Under the pieces are notes generated by a model that had not been told where the DNA came from, did not search any database, and saw only the letters and a list, made by a program, of their open reading frames with translations. This document shows positions 38,320 to 51,299 of a stretch of 64,000 nt of DNA, piece by piece. The translations under genes and the position numbers were made by a program. Position 1 is the stretch's first letter. Every line of letters begins with the position of its first letter. Origin of the DNA: Halomonas sp. ML-15. Its GTDB lineage: Bacteria > Pseudomonadota > Gammaproteobacteria > Pseudomonadales > Halomonadaceae. The stretch lies in NCBI RefSeq assembly GCF_014779595.1, contig NZ_JACXZT010000002.1, forward strand, positions 186,001 to 250,000, read 5' to 3'.

Positions 38320-38436
38320 TCCTTTGCCTTTATGACGAGATGTCGCGTCCAGTATAGCCAGGCGCACAGGCGCCGAGCAGCTTTCGTTGGGCCGGCAAAC
38401 GTGCGTCAATGCCGAATATCCAAGGGGAGGATCATC

Positions 38437-39558
38437 ATGCGCGGGGTATGGCGAGACGGCAACCGCTTCACGCTGCTGGCGGAGGCCAAGTGCTTCATTC
38501 CGGTCATGTTCGATGCCATCGAGGCGGCAGGCGAATCGATACTGGTCGAGCTCTACCTGATGGAGTCGGGGCGGCTGGCCAGCGATCTGATCGATGCGCT
38601 TTGCCGGGCCGCCGAGCGTGGGGTCAATGTGATGCTTATGCTGGATGGCTACGGCGGCATGGGGCTCTCCGACGACGAACGCTGCGAGCTGCGCGACCGC
38701 GGGGTGGCGCTGCGTTTCTTTAACCCGCTGGGCTTTCACTCGCTGGCGCGCAATCTCAGCCGTGACCACCGCAAGCTGGTGGTGATCGACGGCGAGGTGG
38801 CCTTTACCGGCGGCTTCGGTGCGGTGGATGAATTCCTCGACGCCTGGTACGAGGTCGCTGTGCGCATCGAGGGGCCGGTGGTGGCCGACTGGGTGCGGCT
38901 GTTCTCGCGGGTCTGGGACTCGCCGCTGACCCGCGGTGACGGGGACGCACAGCGGGTGCGTCAGCTGGCGGTCGACCCCCACGGCAGCGACGACTACCAG
39001 GGCATGCGCGGGCGCGTGGTGTGGGGGCAGGGCTATCGCTACCAGGCCATTCGCCACTCGCTGCAGCAGCAAGTCTCATCGGCGCGCCAGCGTATCTGGA
39101 TCTGTACGCCCTATTTCGTGCCGACGCTGTCGCTGCGCATGCGCCTGGCGCGGGCCGCACGCCGCGGCGTCGACGTGCGGCTGCTGCTGCCGGGGGATGA
39201 CCACGACCACCCCGGTGTGCGCTACGCCGGGCAGCGCTTTTACGGCCGCTTGCTGCGCGCCGGCGTGCGCATCTTCGAGTTCCAGCCGACCTTTATCCAT
39301 GCCAAGTTCTCGCTGGCCGACGACTGGTGCACCCTCGGCTCGTGCAACTTCGACCACTGGAGCCTGCACTGGAACCTCGAGGCCAATCAGGAGGTGGACG
39401 ATCAGCGTTTCGCCAAGGACGTGGCAGCGCTGTTCGAACGTAACTTCGCCACCAGCCACGAGATCGACCCGGTGCAGTGGGGCCAGCGCCCGCGCTGGCA
39501 GCGCCTCAAGGAGTGGCTATTCGGCAGCCTCGACGGGATGCTGACCCGACTGCGTTAG
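38437..39558 (+). CDS. Phospholipase D family protein, cardiolipin synthase-like (ClsB type)
   Basis: A 373-aa enzyme with two HKD motifs, HRKLVVIDGEVAFTGGFG and HAKFSLADDWCTLGSCNFD, that form the phospholipase D active site. There is no N-terminal membrane hairpin, which fits the soluble ClsB (YbhO) type that transfers phosphatidyl groups to make cardiolipin, not the ClsA type. GGGGAGG stands before the ATG at 38437. Divergent from plsB. Confidence 0.87.
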   Translation: MRGVWRDGNRFTLLAEAKCFIPVMFDAIEAAGESILVELYLMESGRLASDLIDALCRAAERGVNVMLMLDGYGGMGLSDDERCELRDRGVALRFFNPLGFHSLARNLSRDHRKLVVIDGEVAFTGGFGAVDEFLDAWYEVAVRIEGPVVADWVRLFSRVWDSPLTRGDGDAQRVRQLAVDPHGSDDYQGMRGRVVWGQGYRYQAIRHSLQQQVSSARQRIWICTPYFVPTLSLRMRLARAARRGVDVRLLLPGDDHDHPGVRYAGQRFYGRLLRAGVRIFEFQPTFIHAKFSLADDWCTLGSCNFDHWSLHWNLEANQEVDDQRFAKDVAALFERNFATSHEIDPVQWGQRPRWQRLKEWLFGSLDGMLTRLR

Positions 39559-39598
39559 CGCCCGGATGCAAGTGTTGCCGCAAGCCCATAGTTCCTAG

Positions 39599-39659
39599 CA
39601 GGCAGGGACGCCGGGGGTAGGTCGAAGAGGGGTAGGCCTACCGCCGGATCAGTCCCGAG
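39599..39659 (+). repeat. 119-bp intergenic repeat, copy 2 with internal deletion (61 bp)
   Basis: The two arms (GACGCCGGGGGTAGGTCGAAG and TAGGCCTACCGCCGGATC) match copy 1 and are joined directly; the 58 bases equal to 26005-26062 of copy 1, including the inner hairpin, are missing. It lies between the convergent phospholipase D and UPF0149 genes, where it still forms a hairpin and may act as a terminator. Confidence 0.8.
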
Positions 39660-39674
39660 TTGCGATCAAAGTTT

Positions 39675-40310
39675 TTAACGCTTTCCACGACCGCCGCGGG
39701 CCTTCTTGCGCGGCGTGGGCTTGGCTTTCTCCGGTGGCACTCGATAGTTGAGGTAGAGGTCGAGTACCAGCTCGGGCAGCTGCTGAACCAGCGCCTCGAG
39801 GCGCGTGGGGTCGACCATCTCGGCCATATCCGGCTCATCGTCGAAGAGCCCGGAGAGCGCCATGAACGGCAGCAGCAGGGTGGCGGCACCCTCTTCGTCG
39901 TCGCCGAACCAGGCTGGCTCGTCGAGGAACACCGCCTCCATGAAGCCGGCGCACCAGTCGCCGATCGGCGTCTCCTCCGGCGCCAGTCCGCCCAGGGTCA
40001 ACTCGAAGGGCAGCTCCGGCAGCAGACCCTGCTCCAGGGCGGCGACGGCATTGGCCTTGAGCGCTTCGAGCAGGCCGAAGATCGCTTCGCGTTCGGCGTC
40101 GTCGGCGAAGGTCGGCTCGCCCTGGAACAGCTCGCCGATCCACACCGCCGGGTCGAGCTCGCGAGGGGCCACCGCCAGCGCCACCAGATAGCCGTGGCTG
40201 CTGATCAGGTCGAGGGCGTCTTCGCCGACGCGCTCCGAGGCGAGGAAATCATCGAGACGGTCGAGGTCGTCGTCATCGAGAAGCGGCTGAGTAAGCGGCG
40301 TATCGGACAT
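39675..40310 (-). CDS. UPF0149 family protein (YecA/YgfB-like)
   Basis: A 211-aa acidic helical protein of the UPF0149 family: LDRLDDFLASERVGEDALDLISSHGYLVALAVAP, then PIGDWCAGFMEAVF and LLLPFMALSGLFDDEPD. It lacks the C-terminal Cys-rich SEC-C metal motif of E. coli YecA and ends instead in a basic tail (KAKPTPRKKARGGRGKR). Function unknown. Start at 40310 behind GAGAG. Divergent from sprT. Confidence 0.83.
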   Translation of the reverse strand: MSDTPLTQPLLDDDDLDRLDDFLASERVGEDALDLISSHGYLVALAVAPRELDPAVWIGELFQGEPTFADDAEREAIFGLLEALKANAVAALEQGLLPELPFELTLGGLAPEETPIGDWCAGFMEAVFLDEPAWFGDDEEGAATLLLPFMALSGLFDDEPDMAEMVDPTRLEALVQQLPELVLDLYLNYRVPPEKAKPTPRKKARGGRGKR

Positions 40311-40360
40311 GGGTCTCTCTGGCTGGACGGCGGCTAATAGGTCGGTCATTCTAGCACCCC

Positions 40361-40921
40361 ATGACCTATTCAGCGCTCCCCGTCCCGTCTCGCGAGCACC
40401 TCGAACGACTCGACATGGCTCAGCTCGAGGCATGCCTGCTGGCCCAGGTCGACGCCGCCTGGCAGCGCTGCCGCGAGGTGCACCCCGATCTGCCGCAGCC
40501 CCGGGTGTGGTGCGACCTGCGTGGCAAGAGCGCCGGCCAGGCCCACTTCGGGCGCGGCGGGCTGCGCTTCAATGCGCGGTTATATGCCGAGAACCGCCAT
40601 ACCTTTCTGGCCGAGGTGGTGCCTCACGAAATGGCCCATTGGCTGGTCCACCATCTCGATCGAGGGCCGCGCATGCGACCCCATGGCCGCGAGTGGCAGA
40701 CGGTGATGCGCCGGCTGTTTGCGCGCCCGCCGCATGTCACCCACCGCTTCGACGTCAGTCGTGCCAGCCCCGCGCCTTACCGCTATCGCTGTGACTGTCG
40801 CGACCACTTTTTCACCGCCCGTCGTCATGGGCTGGCTCGTCGCGGTAGTCGCTACTGTTGTCGACATTGTGCTCAGACCTTGGTCTATGCACCACTGAAT
40901 AATGACGAAAAATCGGCATAA
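40361..40921 (+). CDS. sprT: SprT family zinc metalloprotein
   Basis: A 186-aa protein with the zincin motif VVPHEMAHWLVHHL and, at the C-terminus, a zinc ribbon (YRCDCRDHFFTARRH ... YCCRHCAQTLVYA). SprT is related to the eukaryotic SPRTN DNA-protein crosslink protease; its bacterial substrate is not well defined. Length is slightly above E. coli SprT (165). 50 bases from the divergent UPF0149 gene. Confidence 0.88.
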   Translation: MTYSALPVPSREHLERLDMAQLEACLLAQVDAAWQRCREVHPDLPQPRVWCDLRGKSAGQAHFGRGGLRFNARLYAENRHTFLAEVVPHEMAHWLVHHLDRGPRMRPHGREWQTVMRRLFARPPHVTHRFDVSRASPAPYRYRCDCRDHFFTARRHGLARRGSRYCCRHCAQTLVYAPLNNDEKSA

Positions 40922-41079
40922 GTTATTGTTGTAGAATGGTTATTTGTTAATACCAATGTCTAAAAGGCGGGCGCTCTGCAGGGGTATATGCTGGATGGGC
41001 TTTTAGGGTCGACGCGCTGCAGCAATCTTCGCCGTCGGCAATCGTCATTCCATAACCACTCATGGACAGGGGTTAATCG

Positions 41080-43029
<1,950 letters not shown>

Positions 43030-43073
43030 GCGAGCGTCGGGCACTGCCAGTCAGTATTTGCTGGCGCTCTGAG

Positions 43074-43099
43074 AAATGCCGGCCGAGTGCCGGCATTTT
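43074..43099 (+). terminator. Rho-independent terminator of acs
   Basis: AATGCCGGC and GCCGGCATT form a 9-bp stem with a 5-base loop, with TTT after it and A's before it, 45 bases after the acs stop. Confidence 0.8.
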
Positions 43100-43150
43100 A
43101 GCGTGCATTGGCATTAATCGACCCGCCCGCCTAGGGTTTAATATGCGGGC

Positions 43151-43199
43151 TTGGGATTATTCATCGCCATGGGGTAACATGCCGTGTAACTATGGCGAT
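43151..43199 (+). promoter_or_regulatory. Promoter and inverted repeat upstream of crbR
   Basis: TTGGGA at 43151-43156 and TAACAT at 43175-43180 have an 18-base spacer. ATCGCCAT at 43163-43170 and ATGGCGAT at 43192-43199 are an 8-bp inverted repeat flanking the -10, so it could be an operator or an RNA hairpin at the transcript start. Confidence 0.45.
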
Positions 43200-43278
43200 C
43201 CCGCCCCTTGACGTTGAGGGTCGGGCGCGCGTTGGCAATGGCCGCGCGTTCGCGACAAGAGGAACCGGAGGAGTCTCA

Positions 43279-43941
43279 ATGGCCTTTGCCCAGAAATTCA
43301 TCGTCGCCGATGATCATCCGCTGTTCCGTGCAGCTCTGACCCAGGCGCTGCGACAGCTGGCACCCCAGGCCGAGATCGTAGAATCCGACACCATGGAAGC
43401 CACCACAGAGGTGGTCACAAGGCATCCGGATGCCGACCTTATCCTGCTTGATCTGCATATGCCTGGCGCCCACGGTTTCTCCGGGCTTATCCAGTTGCGG
43501 GGCCAGATGCCCGATATCCCGGTAGCGGTGGTGTCCGGCAGCGATGAGCCCTACGTCGTTCGCCGCGCCATCGATTATGGCGCCTCGGGCTTCATTCCCA
43601 AGTCATCGTCACTGTCGCTGATTGCCGAGGCGGTGGGCGAGATCCTCGGTGGCGAAGTTTGGCTGCCGCCGGAGATGGCCGATGTGCTGGGCGAGTCCAA
43701 CGAGGAGGAGACCAAGTTCGCCGAGGCTATCGCCTCGCTGACGCCGCAGCAGTTTCGGGTACTCAACATGCTCACTGAAGGCCTGCTCAACAAGCAGATC
43801 GCCTATGAGCTGAGCGTGTCTGAAGCCACCATCAAGGCTCACGTCACGGCGATCCTGCGCAAGCTGGGCGTGCACTCCCGGACCCAGGCAGTGATTGCCG
43901 CCCAGAAGCTCGAGGTCGACCCGCCGAAGGTGGAGTCCTGA
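43279..43941 (+). CDS. crbR: LuxR-type response regulator, CrbR-like
   Basis: A 220-aa NarL/LuxR-family response regulator. Receiver domain 1-125 with ADDHPLF acidic pocket, phosphoacceptor Asp58 in LILLDLHMPG and the conserved Lys in GFIPKSSS; C-terminal LuxR helix-turn-helix (LTPQQFRVLNMLTEGLLNKQIAYEL...SEATIKAHVTAILRKL). GGAGGAG precedes the ATG at 43279. With the sensor kinase at 44108 it forms a CrbSR-type pair (MxtR/ErdR in Pseudomonas), known to switch on acs and acetate uptake. Assignment rests on the neighbourhood as well as the sequence. Confidence 0.85.
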   Translation: MAFAQKFIVADDHPLFRAALTQALRQLAPQAEIVESDTMEATTEVVTRHPDADLILLDLHMPGAHGFSGLIQLRGQMPDIPVAVVSGSDEPYVVRRAIDYGASGFIPKSSSLSLIAEAVGEILGGEVWLPPEMADVLGESNEEETKFAEAIASLTPQQFRVLNMLTEGLLNKQIAYELSVSEATIKAHVTAILRKLGVHSRTQAVIAAQKLEVDPPKVES

Positions 43942-44021
43942 GCCGGCTCAGGAGCGCCTAGCTGCAAGCGCCTAGCGCCCAGCCGCTCGGTAACGGGCGG
44001 CAGGTGCAGTGGACGAAGACG

Positions 44022-44058
44022 AGAAACCCCAGCGGGTATAGAGTCCGCTGGGGTTTCT
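44022..44058. terminator. Bidirectional terminator between crbR and crbS
   Basis: AGAAACCCCAGCGG and CCGCTGGGGTTTCT form a perfect 14-bp stem around a 9-base loop. It serves both convergent genes. Confidence 0.85.
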
Positions 44059-44107
44059 ACGTATTGACGCCAGCATTGGCGGTGCCATCATCCTGCGGCG
44101 CTCGGCG

Positions 44108-48052
<3,945 letters not shown>

Positions 48053-48124
48053 GCGCACTCCCCTAAGTCTGCGGCCATGTTAAGCCAATCCGCTGGCGGG
48101 TGGCAGGGCCATTTGCGGCGGTAG

Positions 48125-48640
48125 TTAGCCGGCGTTGCATACCGCGTGGTAGAGCGGATCGCCGTCGTCGAGGCTGCGCAGCGCCGAAAGCTGTGGCTGC
48201 CGGGTCTCAGCGGACAGCGGGATCAGTTCCTGAGAGGCACAGTTCATCAGATAGGCCTGATGGGTGACCAGGTCCACGTAGTGACGTTCAAAACGGTAGC
48301 GGATGAACTCTACCAGTCGCTCACCGTCGCTCTCCGTGACCGACAGATTGGCCTGGTCGACCACTTCGAAAGCGTTGGCGATAGGGAAAAAGTAGGTCCA
48401 GGGCCGCCAGAAGGCCCCGCCGTGCTCCACCGATACCACTTCTGCAGAGTCGGGTAGCTGCAGCTGCTTGTGGCTATACCAGGTGTACTCGTGATGGATC
48501 TGATAGCCGAGAACCCCGAGCCCTGCGCAGGCCGGGATGATCCAGCGCGGCAAACGCTTGCCGCTGAGAAAGCGCAGCAGCAGCCCGAGGCCGGCGGCGC
48601 CGAGGCCGGCAAAGGCGGCTGCAATCAAGTGCCATATCAT
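48125..48640 (-). CDS. Uncharacterised membrane-anchored protein
   Basis: A 171-aa protein with two N-terminal hydrophobic helices (HLIAAAFAGLGAAGLGLLLRFL and WIIPACAGLGVLGYQI) and a soluble remainder (HHEYTWYSHKQLQLPDSAEVVSVE ...) that ends in a pair of Cys-containing segments (MNCASQE, HAVCNAG), so a disulfide is possible if it faces the periplasm. AAAGG lies 6 bases before the ATG at 48640. It sits 72 bases before crbS on the same strand and after the symporter's terminator, so it may share a transcript with crbS. I do not recognise the family. Confidence 0.75.
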   Translation of the reverse strand: MIWHLIAAAFAGLGAAGLGLLLRFLSGKRLPRWIIPACAGLGVLGYQIHHEYTWYSHKQLQLPDSAEVVSVEHGGAFWRPWTYFFPIANAFEVVDQANLSVTESDGERLVEFIRYRFERHYVDLVTHQAYLMNCASQELIPLSAETRQPQLSALRSLDDGDPLYHAVCNAG

Positions 48641-48660
48641 AATATACCTTTCTGAAAGCA

Positions 48661-48727
48661 GTCGGGCTTCCCTGGGGGAAGCCCGACGCGTTGCGGTGAG
48701 CGAGCCCCGGCGCCTGGCGCCGGGGGC
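48661..48727 (-). terminator. Double hairpin terminator after the symporter gene
   Basis: Read on the minus strand, a GC-only hairpin (48727-48704) is followed by a perfect 12-bp stem GTCGGGCTTCCC/GGGAAGCCCGAC (48687-48661) and then TGCTTTC. It separates the symporter operon from the 48125-48640 gene. Confidence 0.65.
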
Positions 48728-48736
48728 CATTATGGC

Positions 48737-50533
48737 TTAGTGGTCGACGGCACCACCAGCACCTTTCGGATAGCGCACGCTTTCCACCAGGTCCTGGATC
48801 TCCTGAGGAGGCTCCTCGGTAGCATGTGATACCGCGAAGGCCACGGCGAAGTTGATCATCGCCCCTACGGCACCGAACGACAGTGGTGAGATGCCGAGGA
48901 TCCAGTTGTCCGGAGTGTTCGGCAGCATGTTGGTGCCGGGAATGAACAACCAGCCAAGGTAGGTGAAGATGTACAGCAGGGTGGCGACCAGGCCAGCCAG
49001 CATACCGGCCACGGCACCCTTGCTGTTCACCCGCTTGGAGAAGATCCCCATCATCAGCGCCGGGAACAGTGAGGCGCCAGCGATCCCGAAGGCGAGGGCG
49101 ACCGTCTGAGCGGCGAAGCCCGGCGGGTTGAGGCCCAGATAGGTGGCCAGCAGGATGGCGCCGGCCATCGAGATGCGAGCCGCCAGCATCTCACCCTTCT
49201 CGGAGATGTTGGGATTGATGGTCTTCTTGATCAAGTCATGACTGATCGCCGACGAGATGGCTAGCAGCAGACCCGCCGCGGTGGAGAGTGCCGCTGCGAT
49301 ACCGCCTGCGGCGATCAGACCGATGACCCAGCCCGGCAAGTTGGCAATCTCCGGGTTAGCGAGTACCAGGATATCGTTGTTGACCTCCAGCTCATTGCCT
49401 TCCCAGCCGAGTTCGGCAGCGGTGTCGGCGAAGTCCGGGTTGTCATCGTTGTAGACCTGGATACGGCCGTCATTGTTGAGATCGGTGAACTCGATCAGGC
49501 CGGTCTCTTCCCAGGTTCTGATCCACTCGGGGCGCTCTTCGTAGAGCAGGGCGTTGTCCAGGGCCTCTTCGTAGTTCTCCACCTGGCCAGCGGCATCGGG
49601 GTATATCGTCGTCAGCAGGTTGAGGCGCGCCATGGAGGCGACCGCCGGTGCAGTCAGATAAAGCAGGGCGATAAATACCAGCGCCCAGCCGGCCGACCAG
49701 CGCGCGTCGGCGACCTTGGGCACGGTGAAGAAGCGGATGATGACGTGGGGCAGGCCCGCGGTACCGACCATCAGCGACAGGGTGAACAGCACCATGTTGA
49801 GCTTGTTGTCGACGTCGGCGGTGTAGTCGCGGAAGCCGAGCTCGTTGAGCACTGAGTTGAGCTTCTCGAGCAGCGGCAGGCCAGACTCGGTGTGGGTGCT
49901 GAACATGCCGAACATCGGGATCGGGTTGCCGGTCAGCTGCAGCGCGATAAACACCGCCGGAATGGTGTAGGCGATGATCAGTACTACATATTGGGCGACC
50001 TGGGTGTAGGTGATGCCCTTCATGCCGCCGAATACCGCGTACAGGAACACGATGAAAGCGGCAATCCAGATCCCCCAGGTGTTGCTGACTTCGAGGAAGC
50101 GCGAGAAGGCAACGCCAGCGCCGGTCATCTGGCCGATGACGTAGGTCACTGAGGCGACGACCAGGCACACCACGGCGACGATGCGCGCGGGGGTGCTGTA
50201 GAAGCGATCACCGATAAAGTCCGGCACCGTGAACTTGCCGAATTTCCGCAAGTAGGGGGCCAGCAGCATGGCCAAGATGACATAGCCGCCGGTCCAGCCC
50301 ATCAAGAAACTGGAGTTGGCGTAACCCCCGGAAGCGAGCAGGCCCGCCATGGAGATGAACGAAGCCGCCGACATCCAGTCGGCGGCGGTGGCCATGCCGT
50401 TGGTAATCGGATGTACGCCGCCGCCGGCGACGTAGAAGTCCTTGGTCGAGCCCGCGCGGGCCCAGATCGCGATGCCGACGTAGAGGGCAAAGGACGCCCC
50501 GACGAACAGCAGATTGATGGCAAACTGACTCAT
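48737..50533 (-). CDS. Sodium:solute symporter family protein, probable acetate/carboxylate permease
   Basis: A 598-aa permease of the SSS family with about 13 helices. N-terminal motif RAGSTKDFYVAGGGVHPITNGMATAADWMSAASF and GGYANSSFLMGWTGGY match the branch that pairs with a DUF4212 subunit and includes ActP-like acetate carriers. A periplasmic insertion near 330-405 carries DLNNDGRIQVYN, an EF-hand-like loop that may bind calcium. It lies directly behind the DUF4212 gene and in the acs/CrbSR cluster, which supports acetate uptake. Substrate is inferred from context. Confidence 0.87.
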   Translation of the reverse strand: MSQFAINLLFVGASFALYVGIAIWARAGSTKDFYVAGGGVHPITNGMATAADWMSAASFISMAGLLASGGYANSSFLMGWTGGYVILAMLLAPYLRKFGKFTVPDFIGDRFYSTPARIVAVVCLVVASVTYVIGQMTGAGVAFSRFLEVSNTWGIWIAAFIVFLYAVFGGMKGITYTQVAQYVVLIIAYTIPAVFIALQLTGNPIPMFGMFSTHTESGLPLLEKLNSVLNELGFRDYTADVDNKLNMVLFTLSLMVGTAGLPHVIIRFFTVPKVADARWSAGWALVFIALLYLTAPAVASMARLNLLTTIYPDAAGQVENYEEALDNALLYEERPEWIRTWEETGLIEFTDLNNDGRIQVYNDDNPDFADTAAELGWEGNELEVNNDILVLANPEIANLPGWVIGLIAAGGIAAALSTAAGLLLAISSAISHDLIKKTINPNISEKGEMLAARISMAGAILLATYLGLNPPGFAAQTVALAFGIAGASLFPALMMGIFSKRVNSKGAVAGMLAGLVATLLYIFTYLGWLFIPGTNMLPNTPDNWILGISPLSFGAVGAMINFAVAFAVSHATEEPPQEIQDLVESVRYPKGAGGAVDH

Positions 50534-50539
50534 GTCTGC

Positions 50540-50800
50540 TTACTCCCCCAGGCCAAACTGCGCATCGAGCTTATTCATTCTCCACGCGTAGAAGAAAATG
50601 ATGCCGATAAAGGTCAGGATGGAGCCCTGCTGGGCGAACCAAAACCCAAGGTCGGTGCCGCCAATGGGAATGCCGGACAGCAGGGGGCGTAGCAGAATGG
50701 CGAAGCCGTACGATACCAGCGCCCAGACGATCAGACAGCCGGTGATCAAACGCACATTCGCTTTCCAGTAAGCAGCGGCATTGGACTTATCATCTGCCAT
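50540..50800 (-). CDS. DUF4212 domain protein, small symporter subunit
   Basis: An 86-aa protein with two membrane helices (LITGCLIVWALVSYGFAILL and GSILTFIGIIFFYAWRM) and the family pattern AYWKANVRLI ... GFWFAQQGSI. DUF4212 genes are nearly always the first gene of a pair with an SSS symporter, as here with a 6-base gap. It is thought to be an accessory subunit, like DUF485 with ActP. GGAGAG precedes the ATG at 50800. Confidence 0.88.
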   Translation of the reverse strand: MADDKSNAAAYWKANVRLITGCLIVWALVSYGFAILLRPLLSGIPIGGTDLGFWFAQQGSILTFIGIIFFYAWRMNKLDAQFGLGE

Positions 50801-51299
50801 GGTGAAGCTCTCCACATGTGTTGGAAGTGTTGGTGTGGTGATGAAAGTTGGCGTTATCCAGCAAGGCAATCGCACCTATCGAACGGCAGTGGCGGTGTCA
50901 TCAAAAAGTATATGACTAACGTCGACCCCATTATCCACGTGTGATTGCCCTGCGTGATTCACGAGTGATAGTGGTCAATATATGGCGAAAAATAAATCCC
51001 AGACTTTGGTATCACGCCTTTTGTTGATGGATATTCAATTATTCTATTTCTTTAATTATCAATGACTTATTATTAATACCGAAGAAATTTGAGGGGTGCT
51101 TTTGCTCCACTATAGGACGATGGTATAGCCCCCAGTCAGCGATGCTGTGTTCTGGAGAAGAGATGTCGTTGAACGATAGTCTAGCTGTCGGAGGTGTCGC
51201 GGGCTTTGCTACTCTATGGTTGTTAAACAGTGTCAGTGTAAAAGAGTTAACCCAAAGTATACGAGCGGAAAGTCTTACGCGTCTTCGAGGCACCTATCC
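50801..51299. promoter_or_regulatory. Divergent AT-rich control region of symporter and DUF294 genes
   Basis: About 500 bases without a convincing gene and far more AT-rich than the rest of the window, notably 50981-51090. On the minus strand TATACT (50912-50907) is a -10 candidate for the DUF4212-symporter unit. Upstream of it GTGATT/GTGATT/GTGATA recur at 50941, 50954 and 50965, possible direct-repeat binding sites. A short frame at 51163 has a ribosome site but is not supported as a gene. Confidence 0.45.
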
